A stretch of DNA of 64,000 nt from Bacteroidetes bacterium GWF2_38_335 (GTDB lineage Bacteria; Bacteroidota; Bacteroidia; Bacteroidales; GWF2-38-335). A program made the translations under genes and the position numbers. Positions 37,232 to 45,537 of this stretch are shown here, in pieces. Every line of letters begins with the position of its first letter. Position 1 is the first letter of the stretch. The notes beneath the pieces are model-generated. The model was not told the DNA's origin. It worked only from the letters and a program-made list of their open reading frames with translations, and did not search any database. The stretch covers positions 16,672 through 80,671 of the forward strand of contig MEOH01000023.1 in NCBI GenBank assembly GCA_001769535.1. Reading direction: 5' to 3'.

Positions 37232-39781
37232 ATGATAAAACACTTAAAAAACTTACTACTCACTACGGTTGTTTTTACGTACATCGGGGTAAGTGCTCAA
37301 ACGGACTTACCTGACCAGCCGAAGTCGAATGATTCGATACCTGTTATCGAGCTTCAGACTAACTCGGGCGATGACGAAAACGAATCAGATAAACAGGAAG
37401 CAGCAGGATTGCTGAAAGCTTCATCTGATGTTTTTGTCAATGCCGCTTCCTTTACTTTTTCCCCTGCACGATTCCGCATCCGTGGTTATGAATCAGAGTA
37501 CATTTCTTTGAATGTCAACGGAATGCCGGTGAATGATCTGGAAACAGGGAATGCTTTTTGGTCGGCATGGGGCGGACTAAATGATGCTACAAAAAATGAT
37601 GTGGTCAACGACGGAATCTCTGCCTCCGATTTTTCTTTTGGTGGCATTGGAGGTTCTACAAATATCATCATCAGAGCGTCTACCTACCGCGTTGGCTCAA
37701 AACTTACTCTATCCTCTTCAAACCGCTCGTACAGGAACAGGTTGATGTACACCCATTCCACCGGCTTGATGGATAACAACTGGGCTTTCACATTTTCAGG
37801 TTCAAGAAGATGGGCCGAAAACGGATATGTTGACGGCACTTTTTATGATGCTTGGGCATACTTTTTCTCAGGCGAGAAAAAACTGAACAACAAACACAGT
37901 CTGGGTTTCACAGTTTTCGGCGCTCCTTCAAAAAGAGGAAAGCAAACTGCCGGCACTCAGGAAATGTTTGATCTCACAGGCAACAATTATTACAACCCTC
38001 TTTGGGGTTATCAGGACGGAAAAGTCAGAAATTCAGCCGTAAGCAATTTCAATCAGCCCATGATGCTTGCCTCGCATTATTTTACAATCAATGAAAAATC
38101 CAATCTTAATACATCTCTGGGTTATTCATTCGGCAGAGGTGGCGCAACCGCAATTACATGGAATGACGCCGGCGACCCTCGTCCGGATTATTACCGCTAC
38201 CTCCCAAGCTACTGGAGTGAAGCTTCAAATGCTGATGAAACAGCTAATTACAATTATTATACAGCACTCTGGACTGCCGAAGAATCGCCACAGCTCAACT
38301 GGGATGCCATGTACAATGCCAACTACAAGAATCTTTACACTGTTGAAAATGCAAATGGTGAAGGTTCCGATTTTACCGGCATGAGATCAATTTACATGGT
38401 CGAAGACAGAAGAAACGACATTACCAGATATATCCTCAGCTCAGTTTATAATTCTCAACTCAAAGAAAGAATTGCCCTCACTGCAGGATTCAATGGCACA
38501 ATTTACAAAAGCCATCAGTTTAAAGTGGTCGATGACCTGCTTGGCGGCGACTTCTGGCTCGATATTGATAAGTTTGCTGACCAGGATCCCACCCAGCCTG
38601 ATGTTCAGGACAATGACATCAACACCCCAAACCACGTTGTTGAAGAAGGTGACATTTTTGGATACGATTTCGTTGCAAACGTAAATACCTTTAAAGGATT
38701 CGGACAAACTGTCTTTAACCTTAAAAAAATTGATGCCTTTGTGGGAGTTGAACTTTCCGAAACACAATTCTGGTACACCGGAAATATGGCCAATGGCAAA
38801 TTTCCCGACAATTCTTTTGGCGATGGCGAAAAATACAGCTTCTTTAATTATGCTGCAAAAGGCGGACTTACCTACAAGGTTACCGGAAGGCATTTTATCA
38901 AAGGAAATGGAGCATACCTTACCCGCGCACCTTTTTTCAGGGATGTTTATGTTTCTCCAAGAACCAGAAACCACGTGATTGAAGGAATAACCAGCGAAAC
39001 TGTTTACTCGGGCGATATCAACTATATTTACCGTGATCCTTTTATTAACTTTAGACTCACTTATTATTACACCGAGTTTCAAAACAAAGTAATGAACAAG
39101 AGTTTCTACCACGATGATTATGCCACTTTCGTAAATTATATGATGACAGATGTGGATCTTTTGCACAACGGCGCAGAATTCGGTGTTGAAGCAAAAGCCA
39201 GTCAAACAATTACCATCATAGCAGCCGGATCTAAAGGTGATTACTATTATAACTCACGTCCCAATGTTACCATTGCCCGTGATAATAACTTTGAAACACT
39301 TGCCGAAGACCGTGTAGTTTATCTTAAAGGCTATAAAGTAGGAGGAATTCCACAAACCGCTGGAACAATCGGAGTGAAATACAATTCACCTAAATACTGG
39401 TTTGCCGGAATCAATGTGAATTACTTTGATGATATTTATATCGAACCAAACCCTGAAAGGCGCACTGCTGAAGCATTGGAAGGCATATATCCATCAGATC
39501 CCCAATGGGACCTGATTCTTGAACAGGAAAAACTTCCAGCTTATCCTACACTTGATTTTTACGGATACAAATCTTGGAAATTTAAAACCTATTACCTCGG
39601 ACTTTATGTTGCTGTTGGAAATATCCTCAACAGAACAGACATTAAGACAGGCGGTTATGAGCAATTGAGGTTTAACACCGGCTATGCCCACCTGCATGTT
39701 GACAATGTTGAAAAATTCCCGAGTAAATATTTTTATATGTTTGGCCGTACTTATTTCGTGAACCTGGCCTTTAGCTTTTAA
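37232..39781 (+). CDS. TonB-dependent outer-membrane receptor
   Basis: An 849-residue protein with signal peptide (ending GVSAQ). There is no carboxypeptidase-like N-domain; a plug domain starts around residue 65 (SSDVFVNAASFTFSPARFRIRGYESEYISLNVNGMPVND...GGIGGSTNIII), then a 22-strand-type beta-barrel, ending in the aromatic strand FGRTYFVNLAFSF. It imports a bulky ligand across the outer membrane using TonB. It is followed 33 bases later by the DUF5689 lipoprotein, which would be its surface partner, and it lies in a nuclease-rich locus, so a nucleic-acid or phosphate-containing ligand is plausible. Confidence 0.92.
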   Translation: MIKHLKNLLLTTVVFTYIGVSAQTDLPDQPKSNDSIPVIELQTNSGDDENESDKQEAAGLLKASSDVFVNAASFTFSPARFRIRGYESEYISLNVNGMPVNDLETGNAFWSAWGGLNDATKNDVVNDGISASDFSFGGIGGSTNIIIRASTYRVGSKLTLSSSNRSYRNRLMYTHSTGLMDNNWAFTFSGSRRWAENGYVDGTFYDAWAYFFSGEKKLNNKHSLGFTVFGAPSKRGKQTAGTQEMFDLTGNNYYNPLWGYQDGKVRNSAVSNFNQPMMLASHYFTINEKSNLNTSLGYSFGRGGATAITWNDAGDPRPDYYRYLPSYWSEASNADETANYNYYTALWTAEESPQLNWDAMYNANYKNLYTVENANGEGSDFTGMRSIYMVEDRRNDITRYILSSVYNSQLKERIALTAGFNGTIYKSHQFKVVDDLLGGDFWLDIDKFADQDPTQPDVQDNDINTPNHVVEEGDIFGYDFVANVNTFKGFGQTVFNLKKIDAFVGVELSETQFWYTGNMANGKFPDNSFGDGEKYSFFNYAAKGGLTYKVTGRHFIKGNGAYLTRAPFFRDVYVSPRTRNHVIEGITSETVYSGDINYIYRDPFINFRLTYYYTEFQNKVMNKSFYHDDYATFVNYMMTDVDLLHNGAEFGVEAKASQTITIIAAGSKGDYYYNSRPNVTIARDNNFETLAEDRVVYLKGYKVGGIPQTAGTIGVKYNSPKYWFAGINVNYFDDIYIEPNPERRTAEALEGIYPSDPQWDLILEQEKLPAYPTLDFYGYKSWKFKTYYLGLYVAVGNILNRTDIKTGGYEQLRFNTGYAHLHVDNVEKFPSKYFYMFGRTYFVNLAFSF

Positions 39782-39814
39782 TTAATTATGAATAAAGATT
39801 TTAAAATTATATAT

Positions 39815-41077
39815 ATGAAAACAGCAAGTAAATATTTTTTGATTTTCGGTTTGTTCGCCCTCATTTTCGGATCATGTGTGAAGCAGGAATTCGACGAGCC
39901 CGAAAAAACCAACGTTCCCGTGGGTACTGTTCTTACAATCGGCGACCTTCGTCAGATGGTTATTGACAGCATTCAGAATGTTGTCGGTGCCACAAACTAT
40001 AGATTTACCTCAGATTACACCGTTTATGCTACAGTTACCATGGACGAAAACCGTGCAGGAAATCTTTATAAAAGCGCTTATATTCAGGACTCTACAGGCG
40101 CTATCAACCTCCAGTTCCTTAATTCAGGTTCACTTTATGAAGGCGATTCAATCAGATTGAACCTGAAAGGAAAATTATTGCTGGAGTATAATGGTGCTTA
40201 CCAGATTGACTCCATTGATATTGAAAAAGATATCGTAAAAATCGCAACCAATAAAAGTGTAACCCCAAAAACTGTAACCATTGCCGACCTTATGACCGGC
40301 GCCTACGAAGCCCAATTAATTAAGCTTGAGGATGTTCAGTTTATTCTCGGAGACCTTGGTAAAACCTACGCTGATTTCGAATCAAATACCAACCGCACAA
40401 TTGAAGATTGTGATGAAAACCAGGTTTTGGTAAGAACCAGCGGATGGGCTACTTTCTACTCTGAAACACTGCCATCTGGCAAAGGTTCTGTAATTGCTGT
40501 TGCAAGTGTTTACGGATCTGATATTCAACTTTACATCCGTTCAACCGACGAAGTGTCAATGGATAGCGCAAGATGTGGCGGCGGATCGGGTATTGTTTAT
40601 CTGAACAAAGATTACACTGACGCCAATGTATTTTCAGGCGGATGGATTCAGAAACAGGTTGTTGGAACAATTAGCTGGAGTATTTATGGATCAACAAATC
40701 CGGCTGCCAGTATTTCAAATTATACCGGTGGTTCAAATCAGGCTTGTGAAAACTGGTTAATTTCCCCGGTGATCAATCTGGCATCAGCAACCACTCCGAT
40801 TTTATCATTCAGAAACTGCTCTGGTTACACAGGAGATGATTTAACAGTATGGGTTTCTACAAATTACGACGGAACAAGCGCTCCTTCATCAGCAACATGG
40901 ACACAACTTTCATTTACACTGGCTGTTGCTGATCCTTACTGGTCATGGACCGATTCAGGACCCGTAAATCTTACTCCTTACAAAAATGCAACCACCTATA
41001 TTGCATTCAAATATACCGGTACTTCCTCAAATGGAAAAACATGGGAAATTGATGATATTATAGTTCAGGAACAATAA
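39815..41077 (+). CDS. DUF5689 (OB-fold-like) surface lipoprotein with choice-of-anchor J domain
   Basis: The start at 39815 yields a lipoprotein signal (FLIFGLFALIFGSC); an ATG at 39788 adds nine residues. The mature protein has a DUF5689-like half (about residues 25-255: GTVLTIGDLRQMVID...YAT-VTMDENRAGNLYKSAYIQD), resembling OB-fold modules found with secreted nucleases. A choice-of-anchor J jellyroll follows (about 265-420: GGWIQKQVVGTISWSIYG ... WEIDDIIVQ). The same jellyroll occurs twice in the next gene. Probably outer-membrane-anchored and paired with the TonB receptor. Confidence 0.82.
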   Translation: MKTASKYFLIFGLFALIFGSCVKQEFDEPEKTNVPVGTVLTIGDLRQMVIDSIQNVVGATNYRFTSDYTVYATVTMDENRAGNLYKSAYIQDSTGAINLQFLNSGSLYEGDSIRLNLKGKLLLEYNGAYQIDSIDIEKDIVKIATNKSVTPKTVTIADLMTGAYEAQLIKLEDVQFILGDLGKTYADFESNTNRTIEDCDENQVLVRTSGWATFYSETLPSGKGSVIAVASVYGSDIQLYIRSTDEVSMDSARCGGGSGIVYLNKDYTDANVFSGGWIQKQVVGTISWSIYGSTNPAASISNYTGGSNQACENWLISPVINLASATTPILSFRNCSGYTGDDLTVWVSTNYDGTSAPSSATWTQLSFTLAVADPYWSWTDSGPVNLTPYKNATTYIAFKYTGTSSNGKTWEIDDIIVQEQ

Positions 41078-41090
41078 AAATTAATTAATA

Positions 41091-41151
41091 CTCTTTAGCA
41101 CTAAGGCAATAAAACAACAGAAAAGTTTTTATTTGCCTTAGTGCCTGAGAG
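41091..41151 (+). repeat. Imperfect inverted repeat between two operon genes
   Basis: The arms CTCTTTAGCACTAAGGCAA (41091-41109) and TTGCCTTAGTGCCTGAGAG (41133-41151) pair over 19 positions with three mismatches and a 23-base loop. No T-run follows, so it is a poor terminator; it may be a REP-type hairpin or an mRNA-stability element that sets the ratio between the lipoprotein and the next gene. Confidence 0.6.
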
Positions 41152-41189
41152 TAAAACAAACAAGTATAAACTATTAAAAACTCACGCTT

Positions 41190-42485
41190 ATGAAAAAATT
41201 CTACACAATTATTTTATTAGTATCAATGGCATTCGTTGTAAATGCCCAATACCTGTCAAAAGATTTTGATGACAGTAACATTACATCAGGAGGTTGGACT
41301 ACCCAGAATGTAGTTGGCGCTATTAACTGGACAATTTATACCGGAGGATCAACACCTTGTGCCTCTATTAAAAACTATGTTGATCCGGATAACTTTCTTT
41401 GTGAAACCTGGCTGATATCTCCAGCAGTTAACCTAAGTTCAACCACACAGCCAACTCTTACATTCAAAAACGCATGTAATTACACCGGTGATGTTCTCAC
41501 CGCTTATGTTTCAACTAACTACACCGGATCAGGAGCTCCTTCGGCTGCAACCTGGACTCAATTGACATTTTCTTTATCAGGTGGCGGATTTGCATGGACT
41601 AACTCTGGTGATGTTGATTTGTCAGCATATAAAACAACCGGAGTTTATATTGCCTTTAAATATACAGGATCAGCTACAGACGGTAAAACATGGGAAGTTG
41701 ATGACATTCTCATTGCCGAATATGCACCTTTTGTTCCTGTAATTGCCACATTGCCACAAACAAAAGATTTTAATGACAATGATATTAACTCGGGAGGTTG
41801 GACAATAGAATCTGTTACAGGATCCGCCAATTGGTTTGTAGCTACTTTAGGAGCAGATTTTGTTGCAAAAATCACCAATTATTCAGGTTCCTATTCTGCA
41901 GCAGAATGCTGGTACATCTCTCCGGGTATTAAAATTGTTGGCACACCTGAAGTAATCCTTACTTTCAGAAACGCTTTTAAATATACCGGTGATCCCCTGC
42001 TTGTTCTGGTTTCAAATAACTATACCGGCGAAGGTGCTCCTTCTGCTGCAACTTGGACAGATCTTACTTCACAAGCTACATGGTCAGCAGGTGAATGGGC
42101 TTTCGTAGCTTCCGGAGATGTAACTCTTCCAACTTATACTAACGATACAGTTTATGTTGCATTCAAATATACCGGTTCAGCTACCGATGGAAGTACCTGG
42201 GAACTAGACGACATCTCCCTTACTGCTTCCTCTTCTGTTGGTGAAAACGACAAAGTTAAATTTGAAATGTACCCCAATCCGGTTACAGACAAACTCAGCA
42301 TCAAATCTGAAGTGAATTTTGAATCTGTTCAGCTTTACAATGTTACAGGTGAAATTGTTCTTGAAAAATACTGCAACTCAAGATCACAGGTTCTGGATCT
42401 TTCAAAATTTGATAAAGGTGTTTATATAATTAAGGTTAATTATTTAAATCAAGCCGGAATTACCAGCAAGATTGTTATTGAATAA
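41190..42485 (+). CDS. Secreted protein with two choice-of-anchor J domains and T9SS sorting domain
   Basis: A 431-residue protein. It has a signal peptide (ending VNAQ), two tandem anchor-J jellyrolls (about residues 22-178 and 188-345, each starting DFxDxxIxSGGWT and ending WExDDIxxx), and a T9SS type A domain (FEMYPNPVTDKLSI...ITSKIVIE). The jellyrolls are clearly homologous to the one at the end of the upstream lipoprotein. Likely an extracellular carbohydrate- or ligand-binding protein. Position in the locus suggests it serves the same substrate. A terminator follows. Confidence 0.85.
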   Translation: MKKFYTIILLVSMAFVVNAQYLSKDFDDSNITSGGWTTQNVVGAINWTIYTGGSTPCASIKNYVDPDNFLCETWLISPAVNLSSTTQPTLTFKNACNYTGDVLTAYVSTNYTGSGAPSAATWTQLTFSLSGGGFAWTNSGDVDLSAYKTTGVYIAFKYTGSATDGKTWEVDDILIAEYAPFVPVIATLPQTKDFNDNDINSGGWTIESVTGSANWFVATLGADFVAKITNYSGSYSAAECWYISPGIKIVGTPEVILTFRNAFKYTGDPLLVLVSNNYTGEGAPSAATWTDLTSQATWSAGEWAFVASGDVTLPTYTNDTVYVAFKYTGSATDGSTWELDDISLTASSSVGENDKVKFEMYPNPVTDKLSIKSEVNFESVQLYNVTGEIVLEKYCNSRSQVLDLSKFDKGVYIIKVNYLNQAGITSKIVIE

Positions 42486-42504
42486 TTCTGTCAAAAAAAC
42501 AAAC

Positions 42505-42540
42505 CGAGGGGCTGACATTTGTTAGCCCTTCGCTATTTTT
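42505..42540 (+). terminator. Intrinsic terminator after the anchor-J gene
   Basis: CGAGGGGCT (42505-42513) pairs with AGCCCTTCG (42524-42532), with one G-T wobble, and is followed by CTATTTTT. It lies 20 bases after the stop and just before the endonuclease I gene. Confidence 0.75.
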
Positions 42541-42547
42541 ACACAAT

Positions 42548-44407
42548 ATGAAAATAATATTTTTTATAGTTTCTTTTTGTTTCTGCATCGGAATTTATGC
42601 GCAAAATACAGGTATGTACAACGGAACGGAAAATCTCCAGGGAGAAGCCTTAAAAACCGCCTTGCACAACCTGATCAAGGACCATGTTCCCTATTCCTAT
42701 GATATGGTAAAGACCATCCTGGCCGAAGCGGATGCCGATCCTGCTGTCAGCGGCAATGTGATTTGCGTTTATTCGGGATTTTCAAGGGGGGCAGATACCT
42801 ATGGTACCGCTGGTGATGACATCCAGCGCGAACACGTTTGGGCCAAATCACATGGCGATTTTGGCACCGAACCGCCCGAAGGCAGCGACGCCCACAATCT
42901 CAAACCCGAAGATGCTTCGGTAAATGCCAGCAAAAGCAACCTCGACTTTGACAATGGTGGCGTTCAGCATACCGAAGCCACTGATTGCTATTACGACAGT
43001 GATTCCTGGGAACCCCGCGACGAGGTAAAAGGCGATGTGGCCCGTATAATCTTTTATATGGCTACCCGGTACGAAGGCGAATCTGGCGAACTGAATCTGG
43101 AAATGGCCGATTACGTTGACACCTACCCATATGCTTTGCATGGCAAAAAATCTACCCTACTGCAATGGAACAACGATGATCCCGTTGACGAATTTGAAAT
43201 GAACCGCAACAATGTCATTGAAAGCTATCAGAAAAACAGAAACCCTTTTATTGATAACCCGAATTTTGCTAACCTGATCTGGAGTTCCTATGCACTTCCT
43301 GCTATCATTTTTGGTAATTTTTCCACTTCTCCCGAATTTCCTACTCATTCCGATAATGTTATCATTTCGGTTGATGTTTCAACAGTTGTTGGAGTTTTAA
43401 ACCCGGTTACACTTTATTGGGGAACTTCTTTGGGAAATTTGACAAATGCAGTGACCATGACCGGCTCAGGAGGCACTTTTACCGGAACAATCCCTGTTCA
43501 ACCCGAAAACACAACAGTATACTACAAGGTAACTGCTTCAAACGGCTCAGACACTGAAACCTCCATCATGTACAAATATCTGGTTCCCGAAAGTTTCGAA
43601 GGAACAATTACCACCATTCAGGAAATACAGGGTGAAACAACCTCTTCACCATTTGTTGACCAGACTGTTTCAACAACCGGAGTGGTAACCGGAGTTTTTG
43701 CTGAAGGATATTTTATTCAGGACGGCACAGGCCCCTGGAGCGGACTGTACATTTTTGATTCAAATTACACTCCGAATATCGGCGACAGCATTGTGGTTAC
43801 CGGTACAATAACTGAATATTACAGTCTGACCGAACTCAAATGGCTTACTGCCTCATACCTTTGCGGGATAAACAAAACCGTTCCGGCTCCCATTTACATC
43901 ACCACAGGTGGTTCGGCAGAAATGTACGAATCGGTTGTGGTCGGCGTAACCAATGCCACCTGCGAAGATGCAGATGCGGGTTACGGCATGTGGACAGTCA
44001 ACGATGGTTCAGGAACCATATACATCCATAACACCGAAAGGTTTTCCTATAACCCCACAGTGGGATTGGAATATACTGTAACCGGACCGTTAAACTACAC
44101 CTACAGCGAGTACAAAATTGAACTCAGGAATTCGGATGATGTGCAGTTGGGTAGTTCGGTCAGTGAATTGGCCAATGCTTCAAAATTAAATATTTATCCA
44201 AATCCGGCCAGCGACCAGATATTCATTGAATTAAAAGAAAAACCTGACCGGATTGATGTCTATAATTCGACCGGAATGCTTGTAAAATCAATTAAAACCA
44301 ATGATTTCAAAACCGGACTAAATCTTACCGGATTTGATTCTGGTTTATATTTTTTGAGAATATTTGCAGGTAATAATATTTTTACCGGAAAATTTTTGAG
44401 GGAGTAA
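42548..44407 (+). CDS. Secreted endonuclease I-family nuclease with T9SS sorting domain
   Basis: A 619-residue protein with signal peptide (ending GIYAQ). Residues 25-250 are an EndA/endonuclease I (PF04231-like) domain. The catalytic His lies in QREHVWAKSHGDFG, and further metal-site residues in SDAHNLKPEDASVNASKSNLDFD. A central Ig-like module follows (PLYWGTSLGNLTNA-type strings), then an OB-like DUF5689-related module (GETTSSPFVDQTVSTTGVVTGVF...YFIQDGTGPWSGLYIF). The T9SS domain begins LNIYPNPASDQIFIEL. Such enzymes cut DNA and RNA without specificity in the medium. With the EEP protein and TonB receptor it suggests nucleic-acid use as a nutrient. Confidence 0.9.
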   Translation: MKIIFFIVSFCFCIGIYAQNTGMYNGTENLQGEALKTALHNLIKDHVPYSYDMVKTILAEADADPAVSGNVICVYSGFSRGADTYGTAGDDIQREHVWAKSHGDFGTEPPEGSDAHNLKPEDASVNASKSNLDFDNGGVQHTEATDCYYDSDSWEPRDEVKGDVARIIFYMATRYEGESGELNLEMADYVDTYPYALHGKKSTLLQWNNDDPVDEFEMNRNNVIESYQKNRNPFIDNPNFANLIWSSYALPAIIFGNFSTSPEFPTHSDNVIISVDVSTVVGVLNPVTLYWGTSLGNLTNAVTMTGSGGTFTGTIPVQPENTTVYYKVTASNGSDTETSIMYKYLVPESFEGTITTIQEIQGETTSSPFVDQTVSTTGVVTGVFAEGYFIQDGTGPWSGLYIFDSNYTPNIGDSIVVTGTITEYYSLTELKWLTASYLCGINKTVPAPIYITTGGSAEMYESVVVGVTNATCEDADAGYGMWTVNDGSGTIYIHNTERFSYNPTVGLEYTVTGPLNYTYSEYKIELRNSDDVQLGSSVSELANASKLNIYPNPASDQIFIELKEKPDRIDVYNSTGMLVKSIKTNDFKTGLNLTGFDSGLYFLRIFAGNNIFTGKFLRE

Positions 44408-44424
44408 AAAATACTTTATATTTG
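44395..44424 (+). promoter_or_regulatory. Promoter of tRNA-Ala
   Basis: TTTG (44395-44398) and TATATTTG (44417-44424) are 18 bases apart, close to the Bacteroidota consensus. The tRNA begins 12 bases after the -7 box. The -33 element lies in the last codons of the endonuclease gene. Confidence 0.65.
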
Positions 44425-44436
44425 CACCCTCATGTC

Positions 44437-44510
44437 GGGGCATTAGCTCATCTGGCTAGAGCGCGACACTGGCAGTGTCGAGGTGAGCGGTTCAAGTCCG
44501 CTATGCTCCA
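44437..44510 (+). tRNA. tRNA-Ala (anticodon GGC)
   Basis: 74 bases folding into a full cloverleaf: acceptor GGGGCAT/ATGCTCC (7 bp, with the G3-T70 pair that identifies alanine tRNA), D-arm GCTC/GAGC, anticodon stem CGACA/TGTCG with loop CTGGCAG (anticodon GGC, reading GCC/GCU), T-arm AGCGG/CCGCT with loop TTCAAGT, and discriminator A at 44510. CCA is not encoded. A terminator follows directly. Confidence 0.97.
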
Positions 44511-44522
44511 CAAGTTTTAAAG

Positions 44523-44553
44523 CCTTCTATTTAAACAATAGGAGGTTTTTTTT
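44523..44553 (+). terminator. Intrinsic terminator of tRNA-Ala
   Basis: CCTTCTATT (44523-44531) pairs with AATAGGAGG (44537-44545), with one wobble and a five-base loop, followed by eight Ts. Confidence 0.85.
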
Positions 44554-44751
44554 ATGTCTTTTTATCTACGTTTTGAGGTTAATTAGTTCCTATAAGTTCT
44601 TGTAGATGGCGAGGATGACCGGGAAATGTTACACTTTTACCCCTGTTTAATATGGAGAAAAGGTGAATGAAAGGTGAAGGTAAGCTTAATTGGAAAACTG
44701 AACGGTATCAAGTCTTAAAATTACTATATTGGTTTGAAGGTTAATACTAAA

Positions 44752-44964
44752 ATGCTATACAGTAAAAATTTATTTTACGAAGATAATTATACATTCAATA
44801 TGAACCGGCCTCATGGAAAACTGAACGGCTATATCCCTATGGAAGCCCTGAACAATGAAAAAACTGACCACACACAGTTTTCTGATAAAATTCAGCTTGC
44901 CATTGCTGCCAGAAGGGAAGAAAACAGAAATTTAAATTGCGAGGAGTGCGAGCCGGAGGAATAA
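44752..44964 (+). CDS. Possible small protein of unknown function
   Basis: A 70-residue frame from an ATG at 44752 (YSKNLFYEDNYTFNMNRPHGKLNGYIPMEAL... NCEECEPEE). It has no export signal, no family I recognise, and no clear promoter. The acidic Cys-containing end is unusual. The rest of the 44554-45255 gap shows no other gene. Confidence 0.3.
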   Translation: MLYSKNLFYEDNYTFNMNRPHGKLNGYIPMEALNNEKTDHTQFSDKIQLAIAARREENRNLNCEECEPEE

Positions 44965-45255
44965 TAGTTGGGATTTATTGAAAAACCAACCCAGATAATT
45001 AAAGATCAATATCCCTTGCTGCCATTTGGCTATTTCTTTTTGTAAACGTTTTCATTTATCTTATATATTACAACAAAAACATATAGATCAATAAGTTATG
45101 GTTCACTTCCCAATATTGGGATTGGTAGTTTAAGAATTGTTTCGGAATGTGCAGAAGATGAAATTACCAAAGACCTTTATCAAATTATTAAAGTACGCGT
45201 ATTATAATAATAGTGAGTATTCATCCCCTTATACCAACCCATTTTGGTACTTCGT

Positions 45256-45462
45256 CTACTTTTCTCCACATTCTTCCCTTTTCCTGGAAAACTCCTCGGG
45301 ATCCATATCTTTGGGAATGATTTTATCACAACCTGCCGGAGGAGGTCCGTCTTTTATACAATCACAAAAAGTTGGGGGTTCTTCTTTTTTTTCTTCTGAA
45401 CCGCAGGAGGTAAACACAACCACTGCGCCAACAATACTTAACAATAGTAGTTTTTTCATCAT
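45256..45462 (-). CDS. Small lipoprotein
   Basis: A 68-residue protein with a clear lipoprotein signal (MKKLLLLSIVGAVVVFTSC). The mature part is short, charged and has four further cysteines (FCDCIKDGPPPAGC...EECGEK), perhaps forming disulfides. No family recognised. It is 75 bases upstream (in the direction of the minus strand, downstream) of the beta-helix gene and might be co-transcribed with it. Confidence 0.6.
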   Translation of the reverse strand: MMKKLLLLSIVGAVVVFTSCGSEEKKEEPPTFCDCIKDGPPPAGCDKIIPKDMDPEEFSRKREECGEK

Positions 45463-45537
45463 TCTAATTATTTAATAAATGTTCAATTATATTTATATAA
45501 TCTAAAAATAAAATAATCCCTTTAATATACAGAAAAC

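Noticed and set aside
38441-39205. 254-residue open frame on the minus strand inside the TonB receptor gene
   Set aside because: It is antisense to a strongly supported receptor gene, has no recognisable domain or promoter, and reflects codon bias of the sense gene.
41091-41151. CIRCE/HrcA operator, because an arm contains TTAGCACT
   Set aside because: The second arm is not GAGTGCTAA, the loop is 23 rather than 9 bases, and the following gene is not a chaperone.
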